Source: Nematostella vectensis
Lineage: Eukaryota > Cnidaria > Anthozoa > Actiniaria > Edwardsiidae
NCBI RefSeq assembly: GCF_932526225.1
Contig: NC_064038.1
Location: 17,907,075-17,971,074, forward strand
DNA length: 64,000 nt
Direction: 5' to 3'
Part shown: positions 10,250-21,045 of the stretch, in pieces
Layout: each line of letters starts with the position of its first letter
Numbering within the stretch: the first letter of the stretch is position 1
Notes under the pieces: model-generated
The model's database searches: none
The model's input: only the letters and a program-made list of their open reading frames with translations
Told to the model about the DNA's origin: nothing
Program-made: the position numbers and the translations under genes

Positions 10250-11012
10250 CGTTAGCAAGCTAGTGTGCGTCCCGAAACTAAGGAAATGCAGTTTAAACAA
10301 TGATTGACATATGGTAATAAGCAATCTCTTTGTTTGTAACAATGGTGTTTAGGAATTCAAACGGTAAACTTCTAACGGATTATTCACTGCTATTTTTGGA
10401 ATATTATAAGCTGTTAATCAAGTAGAGTTTTTGAATTTATTAATGTAAAATGAGCGATATTAGTTTTGCAAAGTGTGAAGTCGCATTATTATTTGGCTTC
10501 TGGATCCAGACCAGGTGATGTCGCTGGTGAATATGTCACATGTTGATCAGACTACCGTGACACATGCCTGCACGTCATATGATCACGCGGAATACAAGGG
10601 GAAACAGAACAACCTAACTCTCGAAATGCCGGCCCATATGGCTTGAAACTTAACCCAGACTATATTTAAGACCCCACTGTCTAGTCAGAGTATTATTGGG
10701 AGTTTAACGATTTTATTTCGTAGTAAAGTGAACGGCTTATTTCAATCACACAACGTAATTTATTGATACACCTAGTGACTCGGGTTACCTGTGGCGGAAC
10801 TCGACCACTCGAGTCGTAAGAAAATATGACAAAGGTAATACAAATGAAAATAAAACGATTTTACGAGAAAATTCTCTCATATTTGAGTGCTTTTCAGAAA
10901 GGTCTGTCCGAGAGATAAGAAAAGATAGTTATGAAAATAACAATAATCACAGTAGACCAGTAGAACCGTGAACACCACAGGCAGCCCAATGCTGTATGGG
11001 GGAATTTATATG
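10250..11012. other. laminin 5' flank, no gene seen
   Basis: This holds the 5' untranslated region and presumed promoter of the laminin gene on the minus strand. I see no convincing TATA box or coding region. Confidence 0.4.
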
Positions 11013-11015
11013 TTA

Positions 11016-11890
11016 TGCCTAGTGCACACTATCGACATAACGACATGGACATAACGACATAACGACATGGACATAACGACATGGACATAACGACATAACG
11101 ACATGGACATAACGACATAACGACATGGACATAACGACATGGACATAACGACATAACGACATGGACATAACGACATAACGACATGGACATAACGACATAA
11201 CGACATGGACATAACGACATGGACATAGCGACATGGACATAACGACATGGACATAACGACATGGACATAACGACATAACGACATGGATATAACGACATAA
11301 CGACATGGAAATAACGACACAACGACATGGACATAACGACATAACGACATGGACATAACGACATGGATATAACGACATAACGACATGGACATAACGACAT
11401 AACGACATGGACATAATGACATGGACATAACGACATGGACATAACGACATGGACATAACGACATAACGACATGGACATAACGACATAACGACATGGACAT
11501 AACGACATAACGACATGAACATAACGACATAACGACATGGACATAACGACATAACGACATGGACATAACGACATGGGCATAACGACATGGACATAACGTC
11601 ATAACGACATGGGCGCGCGCACTCTTATCCTCGAAATAACGACATGGGCATAACGACATAACGACATGGACATAACGACATGGACATATCGACATAACGA
11701 CATGGACATAACGACATAACGACATGGGCGCGCGCACTCTTATCCTCGACATAACGACATGGGCATAACGACATAAGAGAAAAAACATGTTTTTTCTTTT
11801 ATGTCATTATGTCCATGTCGTTATGTCGGGCTAAACATAGTGCGAGTGCCCATGTCGTTATGTTGTTATGTTGCTAGTGTGCACTAGGCA
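11016..11890. mobile_element. PIF/Harbinger-type MITE with an internal minisatellite expansion
   Basis: The ends are TGCCTAGTGCACACTA and its reverse complement, flanked by TTA on both sides (11013-11015 and 11891-11893). A 3-bp TWA target duplication is typical of PIF/Harbinger. The interior from about 11034 to 11780 is an array of CATAACGA (8 bp) and CATAACGACATGGA (14 bp) modules, often alternating as 22 bp. GGGCGCGCGCACTCTTATC interrupts it twice. The right arm carries the complementary motif (CCATGTCGTTATGTCG). Confidence 0.75.
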
Positions 11891-12021
11891 TTATTGAAGA
11901 CCTTTGGCAGTTCATTTACAATAAACTGAATAAGAGGCATCAGTCAGAACACATAGCACTAACAAGTTACGTTTACATATATAGATTTATAAATTAAATT
12001 TAGAAGTACAAAAATCGCTTA

Positions 12022-12183
12022 TGCCTAGTGCACACTAGCAACATATCGACATAACGACATGGGCGCGCGCACTCTTATCTTGTTTTTTCTTTTATGTCAT
12101 TATGTCCATGTCGTTATGTCGGGCTAAACATAGTGCGAGTGCCCATGTCGTTATGTTGTTATGTTGCTAGTGTGCACTAGGCA
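12022..12183. mobile_element. unexpanded copy of the same Harbinger-type MITE
   Basis: 162 bp, with perfect terminal inverted repeats of over 20 bp beginning TGCCTAGTGCACACTAGC and TTA duplications at 12019-12021 and 12184-12186. It shares GGGCGCGCGCACTCTTATC and the whole right arm with the copy at 11016-11890 but has only two CATAACGA-type motifs. Confidence 0.82.
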
Positions 12184-12477
12184 TTAGTCTGTTTGTGCGA
12201 GGCCTTGGAGTGAGAGCATTGGTACTTCCTGACCTGAGAGAATACCCAAGATAGTGGATACCATGCGCGCTTAGCACGGATTTCAAGGGCTCTGACTCGC
12301 GCGCGGACAGAAGAAACTTATGACACGCCGCGTGTAGATGTTCTGCAGGCCAGTTACTTCCAGAGCAACCTGATAACTCAAGCCAGGGAGTATATAATGC
12401 GAAGGGCTCTACGTTGTACACCCTCAATAACATGTTCAGGGTAGACCGGCAGGGCTGACCATATGGGCGAGGCGTAT

Positions 12478-13895
12478 TCTAAGACTGACCTTATCAGCGA
12501 GATGTAAATACTGACCAGATCTTCAGTAGGTACTGACCTTATCAGCGAGATGTAAATACGGACCAGATCTTCAGTAGGTACTGACCTTATCAGCGAGATG
12601 TAAATACGGACCTTATCAGCGAGATGTAAATACTGACCTTATCAGCGAGATGTAAATACTGACCTTATCAGCGAGATGTAAATACGGACCAGATCTTTAG
12701 TAGGTACTGACCTTATCAGCGAGATGTAAATACGGACCAGATCTTCAGTAGGTACTGACCTTATCAGCGAGATGTAAATACTGACCTTATCAGCGAGATG
12801 TAAATACGGACCAGATCTTCAGTAGGTACTGACCTTATCAGCGAGATGTAAATACGGACCAGATCTTCAGTAGGTACTGATCTTATCAGAGAGATGTAAA
12901 TACGGACCAGATCTTTAGTAGGTACTGATCTTATCAGCGAGATGTAAATACGGACCAGATCTTCAGTAGGTACTGATCTTATCAGCGAGATGTAAATACG
13001 GACCAGATCTTCAGTAGGTACTGATCTTATCAGCGAGATGTAAATACGGACCAGATCTTCAGTAGGTACTGATCTTATCAGCGAGATGTAAATACGGACC
13101 AGATCTTTAGTAGGTACTGATCTTATCAGCGAGATGTAAATACGGACCAGATCTTCAGTAGGTACTGATCTTATCAGCGAGATGTAAATACGGACCAGAT
13201 CTTCAGTAGGTACTGATCTTATCAGCGAGATGTAAATACGGACCAGATCTTCAGTAGGTACTGATCTTATCAGAGAGATGTAAATACGGACCAGATCTTT
13301 AGTAGGTACTGATCTTATCAGCGAGATGTAAATACGGACCAGATCTTCAGTAGGTACTGATCTTATCAGCGAGATGTAAATACGGACCAGATCTTCAGTA
13401 GGTACTGATCTTATCAGCGAGATGTAAATACGGACCAGATCTTTAGTAGGTACTGATCTTATCAGCGAGATGTAAATACGGACCAGATCTTCAGTAGGTA
13501 CTGATCTTATCAGCGAGATGTAAATACGGACCAGATCTTCAGTAGGTACTGATCTTATCAGCGAGATGTAAATACGGACCAGATCTTCAGTAGGTACTGA
13601 TCTTATCAGCGAGATGTAAATACGGACCAGATCTTTAGTAGGTACTGATCTTATCAGCGAGATGTAAATACGGACCAGATCTTCAGTAGGTACTGATCTT
13701 ATCAGCGAGATGTAAATACGGACCAGATCTTCAGTAGGTACTGATCTTATCAGCGATGTAAATACGGACCAGATCTTCAGTAGGTTCTGATCTTATCAGC
13801 GAGATGTAAATACGGACCAGATCTTTAGTAGGTACTGGTCTTATCAGCGAGATGTAAATACGGACCAGATCTTCAGTAGGTACTGATCTCCTAAG
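12478..13895. repeat. 48-bp tandem array, about 29 units, with higher-order structure
   Basis: The unit joins CTGATCTTATCAGCGAGATG, TAAATACGGA and CCAGATCTTCAGTAGGTA. Early units are sometimes shortened to 30 bp and carry GACC instead of GATC. The variant AGATCTTTAG recurs about every 190-192 bp (four units) through much of the array. Confidence 0.95.
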
Positions 13896-14617
13896 GAGCC
13901 TGAGTGCATATAGGCGCTTGGAGCGTCACGGTAACTCGCAAGACGGGAAGCCTGTGTACTATTTTTCAAAATAGCCAATCGGAAACGCCCATTATACGAG
14001 AGTATCGGGTAACGAAGATTGCAAGAGAATTGCGCTAGCTAATTTTACCGGCATTACTAAAAAGCGGAACCAGTATATTTTGTTTAGTTATAGGGGTAGG
14101 GATATCATACTAAGATCACCATTTATTTACTTTCCAATCTGCAAAAAACGCAAGGCGATTAAACATTCCGTTGTGAAATGCTCCGACAACATCACTAAGC
14201 GCAAATGTGCTACGTTATTTCACGCATATTTGACATTCTGATTCAATTTGTATCCAATTTCCGTTGAACCTTCCTAGTATCCGGATTAGTAACAAAACCC
14301 CTTGTTTAGAAGCGCGTCTTGTTAGAGGTATCACGTGCAAGCGTTCGTAGATTTAGCGTCGTAGTTTTCGTATTAGAGTTCCGTTTACGTCGAAAGTTCC
14401 GAATAAGAAACAAAAAAAAAAATCCCTGTTTAGAAGCGCGTCTTGTTAGTAGCGTTGCCCATAGTGTCTTGTTAGAGATAACGCTAAATATCATACTGTA
14501 ATACTGCAAGCGTGCAGAGGGCACGATTGATGCACTAGTCAATTGACAGCCCCCGACCCCCGGGGCATACCGGGGAAGTAACGCGGTCACGCGGGGGAAT
14601 TAACACCTGTTTAACAC

Positions 14618-15940
14618 CTAAAATCCACCGGGGGGGGGCGGAGATTTAACAGAAGCCCTCAGCAGGCCGGGAAAGGTGAGATCGCGAAGAAATGAATTGA
14701 ATCTCTCGCCAAGAGCAGCGACGGAGGGGATTTCTTCGCCAATCATTTGGTGCCACCATTCGCTTGATTGAGTCTTACCACTCAAACTTTTCACCTCCTT
14801 CCACCACCGGGATATGTTAGTCTCCTGCAGGGCCGATACTTTGGTTGAATTGTACTTAACCTGAGCAAATTTGCACGCCCGCTGTATTCGGTTCCGTAGG
14901 TCTATATACAAGACAGGAGAGATTTGTGTCTGCAATCGCATAATGAACTCCGCGACCGATCTTGGGTAGTTGGAGAGGAGGTTTAAAATACTTAGGCTTT
15001 TTTGTGAGATACCAATCAAGGATTTCATTGTCTCTAGTCAACACGGAGATTATTTGTTTCAGGCCAGTCCTTTAAGAAACGCACTGCACTTTCAACCCAG
15101 TACTAGTGGGACTGGAATCCCCAGTGATCGCTACCAGGCCATCGGGGTGGGCGGTGAGAAAGGTGTCACAGTTCTCAGTTATATGTTCGACAAGGTGTTG
15201 GTTCGTGTGACCATTGTCTGGATGGTGGTAAATGACACCAATTAATATGTTAGAAACACACCGAGGGAGCCCTGAACGGTTTAACGGTAATCCACAACGA
15301 CTCATGCTGAGTCATACGCGTACACGGGAATTGCGAATCAGCGTAGACACAAATTCCACCACCTCGGCGAGCTTCACGATCTTTCCTAAAACACAGGTAG
15401 CCCGACATATGAATAGTGGAGTCAGGGATGGATTCGTTGAGCCAGGTTTCTGTTAGACAAATTAAGCCGACAGCTGGAGATGACTCGGTTATGGCAAATA
15501 GCTCGTCTAACTCCGGGCAAAGAGATTGCATATTTGCAACAATGGTGGTCGGAATGAAGTTTCGCTTTTTCCTGTCCGTTAGATTGGACTCGGTATGCCT
15601 GTGGTGTGGTTGTCCACAGGGGTCCCGGTGCCGGCATGGTCAATTCCACTGAATTCTTCTTCTTCTTCTTCTTCTTCTTCTTCTTCTTCTTCTTCTTCTT
15701 CTTCTTCTTCTTCTTCTTCTTCTTCTTCTTCTTCTTTTTAGATCTAACCGGCTTTCGGATCCTCAATTCGCCAAAATTCTGCCATAGATTTGAGGGAAGT
15801 CGCTCTCTAGGCATAGATTTCCTAATTGATTTAAGTTCCAGGTTGGTATACGAGGTCAAATGATGCGAGTGGCCGGTGGAGCAAGATGGCGGCCGTTCGC
15901 AACGGCTAACCAGAAGTATGTCCAGAAAGTCCAGCATAGA
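14618..15940 (-). pseudogene. decayed non-LTR retrotransposon (LINE), endonuclease and inter-domain region
   Basis: On the minus strand, 15250-15531 encodes an endonuclease-type stretch (ICLTETWLNES..., GGGICVYADS). The frame 15072-15305 continues with GVIYHHPDN and ITGDS, the EEP endonuclease core. 14618-15028 has RWWKEVKSLSGKT, typical of the linker before reverse transcriptase. The frames are separate, so several frameshifts exist, and the reverse transcriptase is absent. Within the first frame a (TTC)n tract on the plus strand encodes about 28 lysines on the coding strand. It is most like CR1/L2-clade LINEs; the clade is uncertain. Confidence 0.7.
15655..15737. repeat. (TTC)n microsatellite, about 27 repeats
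   Basis: A pure TTC/GAA tract inside the LINE remnant. It gives a poly-Phe frame on one strand and a poly-Lys frame on the other; neither is likely to be a real product. Confidence 0.97.
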
Positions 15941-16199
15941 AGGAACCTCCCAGATAGAAACTGCCCTGGAAACATTGCAGAGGGGTTCGCCATCCTCTTA
16001 GATAATTCCTGTGGCCAGTGGGACACACAACACAACGATTTTGTACTCAAAGACACGGAGCTACAAACTATGTGGCAGCCATTGACGGCGCCGCTGACAA
16101 AGCTAACGGCCATCATACAACTACTTCGATGCCAGATAAAACTTTCAAAAATCAACCAGCCGCCAATCCAGCACACAAACACTTTGAAAGCATACCTTA

Positions 16200-16650
16200 T
16201 TATAGGAAATTAACGTTAATTCGCGTTAATTAAATATATCCTAATTAAGTTTATTGTTAATTTGTAATACATTAATTAAGTTAAACGTTAATTATTACTG
16301 AAATTTTATGAAAGATCGAATACAGAATTAAACAAATTTTAAAACCATACTCTATTTATTAATAAAGAGTGCGACATGTTTAGTTGTCTTTATTCATCAC
16401 GTTAGGAAATTTTTCAATTGGGTCGTTGTTCTCTCTAGACGTAAAAGCTTTTATGCTTGATGATAATAGTATTTCGTTAATGGAATATTTCCGAGCAGCA
16501 AATTACCAAAAAAATATTTTTTTCAGGATCCGCGTTAATTAAGTTTATTTGAAGACATTAGGCCCAAATTCGCGTTAATTTTATTTGTTTTGACACAAGT
16601 TGTCAAAAAATTCGCGTTAATTTGATACCCGTACATTTAATTATTTTTAA
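16200..16650. other. AT-rich stretch with repeated CGCGTTAATT motifs
   Basis: TTCGCGTTAATT or close variants (CGCGTTAATTAA, ACGTTAATTA) occur at least five times between 16205 and 16625 with irregular spacing. This is not a tandem array and no coding region is visible. Confidence 0.4.
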
Positions 16651-16726
16651 GTAAATATCTACCAACGTTTTTTTTAAGGTATCTTAGCTTTCTCATGTCA
16701 CCGATTTGCGAATTTTACTCATATAT

Positions 16727-17010
16727 CAGGCCCGTAGCCTGATATATGAGCAAATTTCCGGTATACCCCTCTACTCGCCTTATAACATTAGGCAATCAAT
16801 TAAAAGGGTTTTTTTTTAACATATAGTGATAATAATAAAGATATTTTTTATAAAAAGATTTTTATAGTTATTTTAAAGACATATTAATTTGCACGGTATA
16901 TCTCCAGCCAAACGTTATATATTTTTGTTTGCTCTGAGCGGATCTTCAAGCCGGGTGGAGGGGTGGAGGGGTGGAGGGGTTGGTCCGAACCCCCCCTGGC
17001 TACGGGCCTG
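16727..17010. mobile_element. MITE with CAGGCCCGTAGCC ends
   Basis: It begins CAGGCCCGTAGCC and ends GGCTACGGGCCTG, a perfect 13-bp inverted pair 284 bp apart. No target-site duplication is certain. The left end also sits in a separate 33-bp palindrome (16718-16750). Confidence 0.5.
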
Positions 17011-18060
17011 TTATTTTATTCAAATCTTTACCGCCGACTGTCGAATTCACCATGTGTGGCGGGGATCGTGTGAACTTTTAGTCCAGACCTGGCGCAATGA
17101 GCGTCCCAGGTGTGGACTAGTGCACCTTCTGACCGAGGGGCTCTAGGAACAAGGCGACACAACTGCCGCGCCGACTAAGTGTCTACTGTCCGATGTCGCG
17201 CCGACGACTCCTCGAACACCGAGACGAGGCCTGTTTAGAACATATGAGGGAGCAACTAATATAAAGATTCCAAATTCTGTTGCAATCGTAAGAGAAAAAG
17301 CTGACAAAACAGTGATGGTTGAAGATAGTCACCCAAATACTCTGACGAATCTTTTGACAATTCCAAAGTTATCGGGCATATTCCCAAACTGATGTTATCG
17401 TGGTTCGCAGGCATCTAAAAAGACGAACGAACTGTGGGAGAGTCGTAGTCAAAGGGAAGCGAGTAAACAGGTCTTTGTTCTCGAGATTCCTTGTGAATTA
17501 CTATAGGAAGGTGACAGGTTTTCTTCTAGCTGGCTAGAAGGCCAGAATTTGAATCGACTGGTATGCACACCGCTCAAGTCACAATGGGCGATTGAAATCA
17601 GTTTCAGGTTGTACTTTAATGAACTACTGAAAGAAATAGAAAAACGTAGGAAGAAACGACCGGACAGCCTCTATCTGCTGGTGTGCGTCGGACCTTGTGG
17701 TCTGCGTCGACAGTTGATTAATTAATAAAACCTTTAAAAGAAAAAGTCGACAACAACGCAGATTTATGTTTCTAAAACCTATCTATTTTGCTGCGCCCCC
17801 TCTCTATTTAACGCCCCCTACCCTCCTATATCCATAGTTTGTAAAGAACGCCTCTCTATAATAAACGCCTCCTATCCATTGAACTCAGAAAATCGAACTC
17901 GAAATTTAATAAACGCCTCGGGCGTTTTTTAGATTATTTACGGTATACACATTTTTATAAATGCACAATTTGTTTCCTGTTGTTGTTTATTAGATTGATT
18001 TTCTTCAAAGCCATTGGAAACCAGGAAGGGGGGGGGTACTCTATCATGCTGACTCATAGC
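17011..18060. other. intergenic, no gene seen
   Basis: No ORF or splice-bounded exon convinced me. Around 17790-17940 there are several TAAACGCC-type motifs that look like dispersed-repeat debris. Confidence 0.35.
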
Positions 18061-18222
18061 CGTGGCAGGCCTAGAGTTATTTGAGAGCGGGCACGATACA
18101 GAAACTTTAGGAAAACAATGGGGGGCACAGCCACGCCCCTACTAGTCATTTCCTTATAATTTTTGAAAATATTGGGGGGCACGTGCCCCCAGTGCCCCAC
18201 CCCCTGATACGGCCCTGTTACT
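18060..18222. mobile_element. MITE-like fragment, related to 5780-5960
   Basis: Contains CACGTGCCCCCAGTGCCCCA and ends TGATACGGCCCTG, with GGGGGGCAC blocks. The other end is not clear. Confidence 0.45.
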
Positions 18223-18235
18223 AAGAGGAGATGCG

Positions 18236-18432
18236 GCACACGAAAGGGGTCCGTTTGATGCTACACCCGAAAGGGATCCGTTTGATGCTACACCCGAAAG
18301 GGGTCCGTTTGATGCTACACCCGAAAGGGGTCCGTTTGATGCTGCACCCGAAAGGGGCCCGTTTGATGCTACACCCGAAAGGGGTCCGTTTGATGCTACA
18401 CCCGAAAGGGGTCCGTTTGATGCTACGCCCGA
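18236..18432. repeat. 27-bp tandem repeat, about 7 copies
   Basis: The unit contains CACCCGAAAGGGGTCCGTTT and GATGCTA. As 27 is a multiple of 3, both strands keep an open frame (plus-strand periodicity HPKGVRLML). Probably not a gene. Confidence 0.93.
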
Positions 18433-19059
18433 TACGAAAGGGTTGCAATTTTGTGATTATTTCACTCTATAAAAGTATAGCAAATTCGAGATTTTCACCA
18501 TAAAATGGTCAATATATTACCTCGTAAAAATTGAATGGAACAAGGTTTTGTAGATTTCAGCGACGACTTTTTTTTTATCAAATACACCTTTTTCTTTAGT
18601 AGTTTTTTCATCCCTTTGTATCCCGAAAGAAGAGCCCCTAAAAACTCTTTTTGAAATACACCGAAATCTATGGATTGCGCCATGTTTAAACATGGCTTGG
18701 TGACTGGCTTTTGGAAAAAAAATACCCGTACTCCCGCGTACTACTTCACGTGCTTGACCTATGAGACGAGACACGCAATTGGCTTATAACTGACCAATCA
18801 ACTCAGCTGATACATTCTCTATTCCTATTACGGTCTTGCATCTCCTTCACAATGTTTCCGTTTCGCAAAAAAAGTACTCACAAACTCACACGTTGTGCTT
18901 TTCAAAACATTGTGTTCATTATAACGAAGTTTTCAGGCAATTACAACTCAGAGTCTCCGAAAATATTACTTAACATGGAGATTTAGCGTTTAGCCTGGAG
19001 ACCTGGAGATTTGCTGCAAAACCTGGAGACTCAGGTCTGAGATAGACGTGCAAAATCTG

Positions 19060-19282
19060 TTGTCATGCTGGGAAATATTGATGGTGACCGTTTAATAGAG
19101 ATAAAATAAAAAAAAATCTGCCGATTGGGACCCTCCTTTGGTGACCGCGTCCGCTTAATACAGGTGACCGCTCCATAGAGGTCACATTTACAGTAGAAAT
19201 GAGGGGGAAAATTCGGGACTGATAAATCACCGTTGAATAGAGGTTGACCGCGAGGGCCACCTAATAGAGGTTCGACTGCATT
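19060..19282 (-). mobile_element. fragment of a pogo/Tigger-like MITE
   Basis: The right end reads AATAGAGGTTCGACTGCA, with several GGTGACCGC / AATAGAGG motifs upstream. The reverse complement begins CAGTCGAACCTCTATT, resembling pogo-type ends. No left end was found. Confidence 0.35.
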
Positions 19283-19589
19283 TAAAGTCCATATGACCTT
19301 TCAGGGTTGAAAGATTTGGTCAATTCTTTACATTTTCATCTTCCAAATGGTATGTGGTTCGTGTATGGACTCTATAAAACGCGCTATTTTGGTCAACGTT
19401 CGGAAAAAGTCTAGTCATTTGTGACGTAGATCGAGATGTCAAAAACATTACATGAATAAATAATAAACATATGCGCGCGCTAAACCGGTTCCCGTCTTTA
19501 TTTCTTCTTAGTTATTGCTTGAAGATCGTTGTGTGGGTAAAAGTTTTACCGTCATCTTTATATCTCAACCTGGTAGTCAAATGATTATT

Positions 19590-19737
19590 TATGAGACACA
19601 CGCTAGGATGGTCACCTTATACAGTGCGACACACGCTAGGATGGTCACCTTATACAGTGCGACACACGCTAGGATGGTCACCTTATACAGTGCGACACAC
19701 GCTAGGATGGTCACCTTATACAGTGCGACACACGCTA
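19590..19737. repeat. 33-bp tandem repeat, about 4.5 copies
   Basis: Unit: ACACACGCTAGGATGGTCAC plus CTTATACAGTGCG. It reads through in frame (THARMVTLYSA) because 33 is a multiple of 3. Confidence 0.93.
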
Positions 19738-20019
19738 GACTAGTACCTCGCTCTCACTATGAACAGAACTTGGCAAGCCAATCAGGGCAACGTGTTGCTT
19801 TGTTCAGGTCAGAAACAGACGAGACAAATGATTTACAAAGGTTTACCCATTATTCACCGTCTCTTATGTGATACACACGACACTAGCAGATCTTTAAGCA
19901 GATCATATTCGTTGTTTGAAGCAGTTCCTTAAACTCAATTGTCTGGTCGCCATCGCTGTTGCCAGTGCTATCCTTTCTGTCGTCGCCGTTGTTAAAGGTC
20001 GCAGAGAACAATAGACATT

Positions 20020-21045
20020 TTAAAGCGTCACTCCGTGTATATGCTCGTGGGAGCGATGGTGAGACTTTGAATGGTGCAACGCCTTGAGCTCAGCATTACA
20101 GCAGAACACGAATTTGAAATACCTCGTGTACTCCCGTCGAAAATACTTTGTCAATGTTCCGTAAACGATCGGGTTCATGCAGCTATGTACGTAAACAAGC
20201 AAGTCAAAGAAACGAAGAATTATCATAGCGACATTGTTTTCCGACTTCCCGCCGAAGTCTGCCAGCATCCATGCTATGTGCCCTGGTAACATGCAAATGG
20301 CGAAAAGTACAACTATTGTTGCCAAAGTCTTCACGATTTGCACATTTTCTTTGCGCCGCTTTTCGCGCCCTTTGCGGTCTTGTGTCGCCCAGGAAGTAGC
20401 CATGTATCGCTCCGGTTTCCAGAGGTCCACTCCGATCCATACGTATGCAATAGCAATTGCGACAAGTGGTAACACGTATTGGAGTATTACAAGCGAGGCG
20501 GTATACGCACGACGAGATTCTAGATTTGTCCAGTTTTCCTCACAACCCGCGCCTTTTGGATTCTCCTCTGCAACTATGATCAGCGGTAACAACAAAAAGG
20601 CGGCAAGAGTCCACGCAAGTGCAATGCTGCGCACAACCGTCGTCTGCTGGATATCCGGACGAAACGCGTTCAAAATCACGTGACACCGGCAGACCGCCAT
20701 GATGGTGAGGGTGAAGATGCTGACATTATTCGCGATCGTCATCATCGGCCAGACAGTCTTACACACGAAGGCTGTGAATCGAGACTCCTCGTAGAATAAC
20801 ACGGTAATAGGCACAGAAAATATCAACAAAGTGAGATCCGCCACGGCCAAGTTGATGATAAAAAAATCGTTGACGACTCGCCGCGACTTGCGAGCGAGTA
20901 TGACGAGTACTAACGAGTTACCCGTAACCCCGACTATCAGCGCTATGATATACAGTATCAGCTTGACGAGCTTTTCCGTATCGGTGACAGAAGCATAGTT
21001 CGTAGGGTTCGCCATGAAGTCATTTGAGACAACGCGCTTCCACAC
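20020..21045 (-). CDS. class A (rhodopsin-like) G-protein-coupled receptor, peptide-receptor type, single coding exon
   Basis: 341 residues with seven hydrophobic segments. Visible class A landmarks: GNSLVLVI in TM1, NLAVADL in TM2 (Asp2.50), a Cys before TM3, Trp in TM4 (ALAWTLAAF), ECL2 Cys (GAGCEENW), Pro in TM5, CMLPGHIAW in TM6 (Trp of CWxP replaced by Met-Leu) and NPIVY in TM7, then a likely palmitoylated FCCN. The usual DRY is CRC: Arg3.50 is kept, Asp is replaced by Cys and Tyr by Cys. It resembles neuropeptide-type receptors (galanin, NPFF, allatostatin groups), but the ligand cannot be assigned. An internal Met at residue 11 is an alternative start. It is clearly paralogous to the receptor at 47111-55607, with the shared motifs VWPMM, VSIFTLT and CMLP..IAW. 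Confidence 0.92.
   Translation of the reverse strand: MWKRVVSNDFMANPTNYASVTDTEKLVKLILYIIALIVGVTGNSLVLVILARKSRRVVNDFFIINLAVADLTLLIFSVPITVLFYEESRFTAFVCKTVWPMMTIANNVSIFTLTIMAVCRCHVILNAFRPDIQQTTVVRSIALAWTLAAFLLLPLIIVAEENPKGAGCEENWTNLESRRAYTASLVILQYVLPLVAIAIAYVWIGVDLWKPERYMATSWATQDRKGREKRRKENVQIVKTLATIVVLFAICMLPGHIAWMLADFGGKSENNVAMIILRFFDLLVYVHSCMNPIVYGTLTKYFRREYTRYFKFVFCCNAELKALHHSKSHHRSHEHIHGVTL

Noticed and set aside
11006-11788. 260-codon Cys/Val/Met-rich ORF on the minus strand
   Set aside because: A pure translation of the CATAACGA/CATGGA array inside a MITE; three frames are equally open.
15606-15863. Plus-strand ORF with poly-Phe
   Set aside because: It is the antisense of a LINE remnant with a TTC microsatellite.
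15860-16213. 117-codon plus-strand ORF
   Set aside because: It lies antisense to the 5' part of the LINE remnant and shows no recognisable domain.
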